NCBI GenBank assembly: GCA_017998095.1
Contig: JAGODU010000194.1
Span: 1 to 7,289 of the forward strand
Source of the DNA: Prolixibacteraceae bacterium
Lineage (GTDB): Bacteria; Bacteroidota; Bacteroidia; Bacteroidales; Prolixibacteraceae
Direction of reading: 5' to 3'
DNA: 7,289 nt
Shown: piece after piece, positions 5,879 through 7,289 of the stretch
Layout: every line of letters begins with the position of its first letter
How positions within the stretch are numbered: the stretch's first letter is position 1
Made by a program: the position numbers and the translations under genes
The notes under the pieces: generated by a model
Told to the model about the DNA's origin: nothing
Databases searched by the model: none
The model's input: the letters and a program-made list of their open reading frames with translations, nothing else

Positions 5879-7289
5879 ATGAAAATGACTAAAATTATTT
5901 TGATCCTTTTTATAGGGTTAATTATGCTTTTTTCTTGCTCAAGGCAAAAGAAGGACAAGGAAATTGAAAGTATAATTAGCAAAATGACCTTAAAAGAAAA
6001 GGTTGACTTTATTGGTGGTACAAATGGTTTTTATATTAGAGGATATGATCATTTGGGTATCCCTGAAATAAGAATGGCTGATGGTCCTGTTGGAGTAAGA
6101 AACCCCGGACCTTCTACTTCATTTCCTGCAAGCATTGCCCTGGCTGCTTCTTTCGATAAGAAAATTGCATTTGAAGTTGGTAAAGCTATTGGTGGAGAAG
6201 CAAAATCAAAAAATGTTCATATCATGCTGGGACCTGCAATGAATATTCATCGTGCTCCTTTCTGCGGACGTAATTTTGAATATCTTGGTGAAGACCCTTT
6301 CCTGGCTGGTAAAATTGCAGCTTCTTATACTAAAGGCATGCAGGGAGAAGGTATAATTGCTACAGCAAAGCATTATGCAGCTAATTACCAGGACTTCAAT
6401 CGTCACCTCGTTTCTTCAAATATGGACGAAAGAACTCTGCATGAAATTTATCTTCCTGCTTTTAAAACTACTGTACAGGAAGGGGGAGTGGCTGCAGTCA
6501 TGACTTCCTATAATCTTATTAATGGAGTTCATGCGTCCGAACACAATTACCTGAACAACGAAATTCTTAAAGGGAAATGGAAATTCGATGGTTTTATAAT
6601 GTCAGACTGGGTTTCCACATATAACGGAATAGCATGTGCCAAAGGTGGTCTTGATATTGAAATGCCATCAGGTAAGTACATGGCTCCGGATACTTTGATT
6701 CCTGCAATTGAAAGCGGAAATCTTGATGTTGAAGTTATTAATGATAAAATACGCAGAATACTGGGCGTTTATAAAAGATTTGGTTTATTGAAAAATGCCA
6801 ATATTGCCCAGGGATATAATGTTGATTTAAACTATTCAAAATCAGTTGCTCTTGAAGCAGCCAGAGGTGGTATCGTCCTTCTGAAAAATGAGAATGGCTT
6901 CCTTCCTGTCAATAAACAAAATATTAAGTCTGTTGCCATTATCGGTCCTAATGCAAATCCTGCAATCACAGGGGGAGGGGGAAGCTCTTTTGTTAATCCA
7001 TTGCATGCGATGTCAATGCCGGAAGCTGTAAAATCAGTAGCTGGTGAAAATGTTGAAATTAAATATGCAAAGGGTGTCTATACCGGAGAAAGATTGCCTG
7101 ATGGGTTCTTCGATGAATTTAATTTCTATATAAAAGAAGATGGAGTAAAAAAGGCAGGTGTTAAAGCCGATTTTTATAAAGGTATAAAACTGGAAGGAGA
7201 AGTTATTGCCTCAAAAACATTTGATAAGCTGAACCTTGAAAAGGGGAATATGGCTGATGATGCTGTCCCCGCTGAAGATTTTTCTGCCA
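5879..7289 (+). CDS. GH3 beta-glucosidase lipoprotein with a PA14 insert, 3'-truncated by the window end
   Basis: The first 470 residues of a GH3 enzyme are visible; the frame stays open to the window edge. It probably releases glucose from the non-reducing ends of beta-glucosides or cello-oligosaccharides. Residues 1-20 form a lipoprotein signal peptide with lipobox LFSC and acylated Cys20. The TIM-barrel domain shows MADGPVGVR (66-74, substrate-binding D68), NIHRAPFCGRNFEYLGEDP (122-140), AKHYAAN (163-169), FNRH (173-176) and the nucleophile D243 in FIMSDW. The second domain starts near residue 322 with ALEAARGGIVLLKNE (324-338) and AIIGPNA (353-359). From about residue 426, GVKADFYKGIKLEGE looks like the start of a PA14 domain inserted in the second domain, an arrangement known in some GH3 enzymes; the acid/base residue should lie beyond the window. 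An in-frame ATG at 5846 would add 11 residues before the signal peptide; 5879 gives a more normal short n-region. Specificity such as xylosidase is not excluded. Confidence 0.95.
   Translation, partial: MKMTKIILILFIGLIMLFSCSRQKKDKEIESIISKMTLKEKVDFIGGTNGFYIRGYDHLGIPEIRMADGPVGVRNPGPSTSFPASIALAASFDKKIAFEVGKAIGGEAKSKNVHIMLGPAMNIHRAPFCGRNFEYLGEDPFLAGKIAASYTKGMQGEGIIATAKHYAANYQDFNRHLVSSNMDERTLHEIYLPAFKTTVQEGGVAAVMTSYNLINGVHASEHNYLNNEILKGKWKFDGFIMSDWVSTYNGIACAKGGLDIEMPSGKYMAPDTLIPAIESGNLDVEVINDKIRRILGVYKRFGLLKNANIAQGYNVDLNYSKSVALEAARGGIVLLKNENGFLPVNKQNIKSVAIIGPNANPAITGGGGSSFVNPLHAMSMPEAVKSVAGENVEIKYAKGVYTGERLPDGFFDEFNFYIKEDGVKKAGVKADFYKGIKLEGEVIASKTFDKLNLEKGNMADDAVPAEDFSA

Noticed and set aside
6206..6406. 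66-codon minus-strand frame inside the GH3 gene
   Set aside because: It is antisense to conserved GH3 motifs and has no supporting features.
1..7289. Mobile elements, CRISPR arrays, tRNA or rRNA genes, defence or biosynthetic clusters
   Set aside because: No transposase, terminal repeats, repeat-spacer arrays, structural RNA sequences or defence-related domains were seen on either strand.

Overview
The window looks like ordinary chromosomal DNA from an AT-rich member of the Bacteroidota, probably an anaerobic or facultative Bacteroidales/Marinilabiliales-type bacterium. Four things suggest this: a type IX secretion (T9SS) C-terminal sorting domain at the left edge; intergenic regions without clear Shine-Dalgarno sequences but with a match to the Bacteroidota -7 box (TAnnTTTG); a DnaK of the phylum's usual size with a Q/N-rich tail; and secreted glycoside hydrolases with Bacteroidota-like signal peptides. 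Genus and species cannot be fixed from the sequence alone.

Layout, left to right. (1) Positions 1-188, plus strand: the last 61 codons of a secreted protein, consisting of its T9SS sorting tail. (2) Positions 287-1120, plus strand: a metallo-beta-lactamase-fold hydrolase of the COG1237 type. (3) Positions 1187-1221: a strong hairpin that can terminate this gene and also the convergent dnaK. (4) Positions 1244-3163, minus strand: dnaK, complete, with no grpE or dnaJ beside it. (5) Positions 3254-3289: an imperfect inverted repeat followed by a T-run on the minus strand, most likely the terminator of the next gene. (6) Positions 3328-3912, minus strand: an unrecognised seven-helix membrane protein with a GTG start. 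(7) Positions 3950-4945, minus strand: a secreted GH5 (subfamily 2-like) endo-beta-glucanase, 37 bp upstream of the membrane protein and probably in one operon with it. (8) Positions 5046-5516, minus strand: a short-chain flavodoxin-family protein. (9) Positions 5517-5878: a 362-bp divergent intergenic region with candidate promoter and operator elements. (10) Position 5879 to the window end, plus strand: the N-terminal 470 residues of a GH3 beta-glucosidase lipoprotein, running into an inserted PA14 domain where the window stops.

How the genes work together. The GH5 endoglucanase and the GH3 beta-glucosidase form a plausible beta-glucan degradation pair: the first cuts the chain outside the cytoplasm, and the second releases glucose from oligosaccharides while anchored as a lipoprotein. 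The seven-helix protein downstream of GH5 may be linked to this process, but that is inference. No SusC/SusD pair, regulator gene, mobile element, CRISPR array, tRNA or rRNA gene is visible. I found no convincing new multi-gene system. The most open items are the seven-helix protein and the repeats in the GH3/flavodoxin intergenic region.
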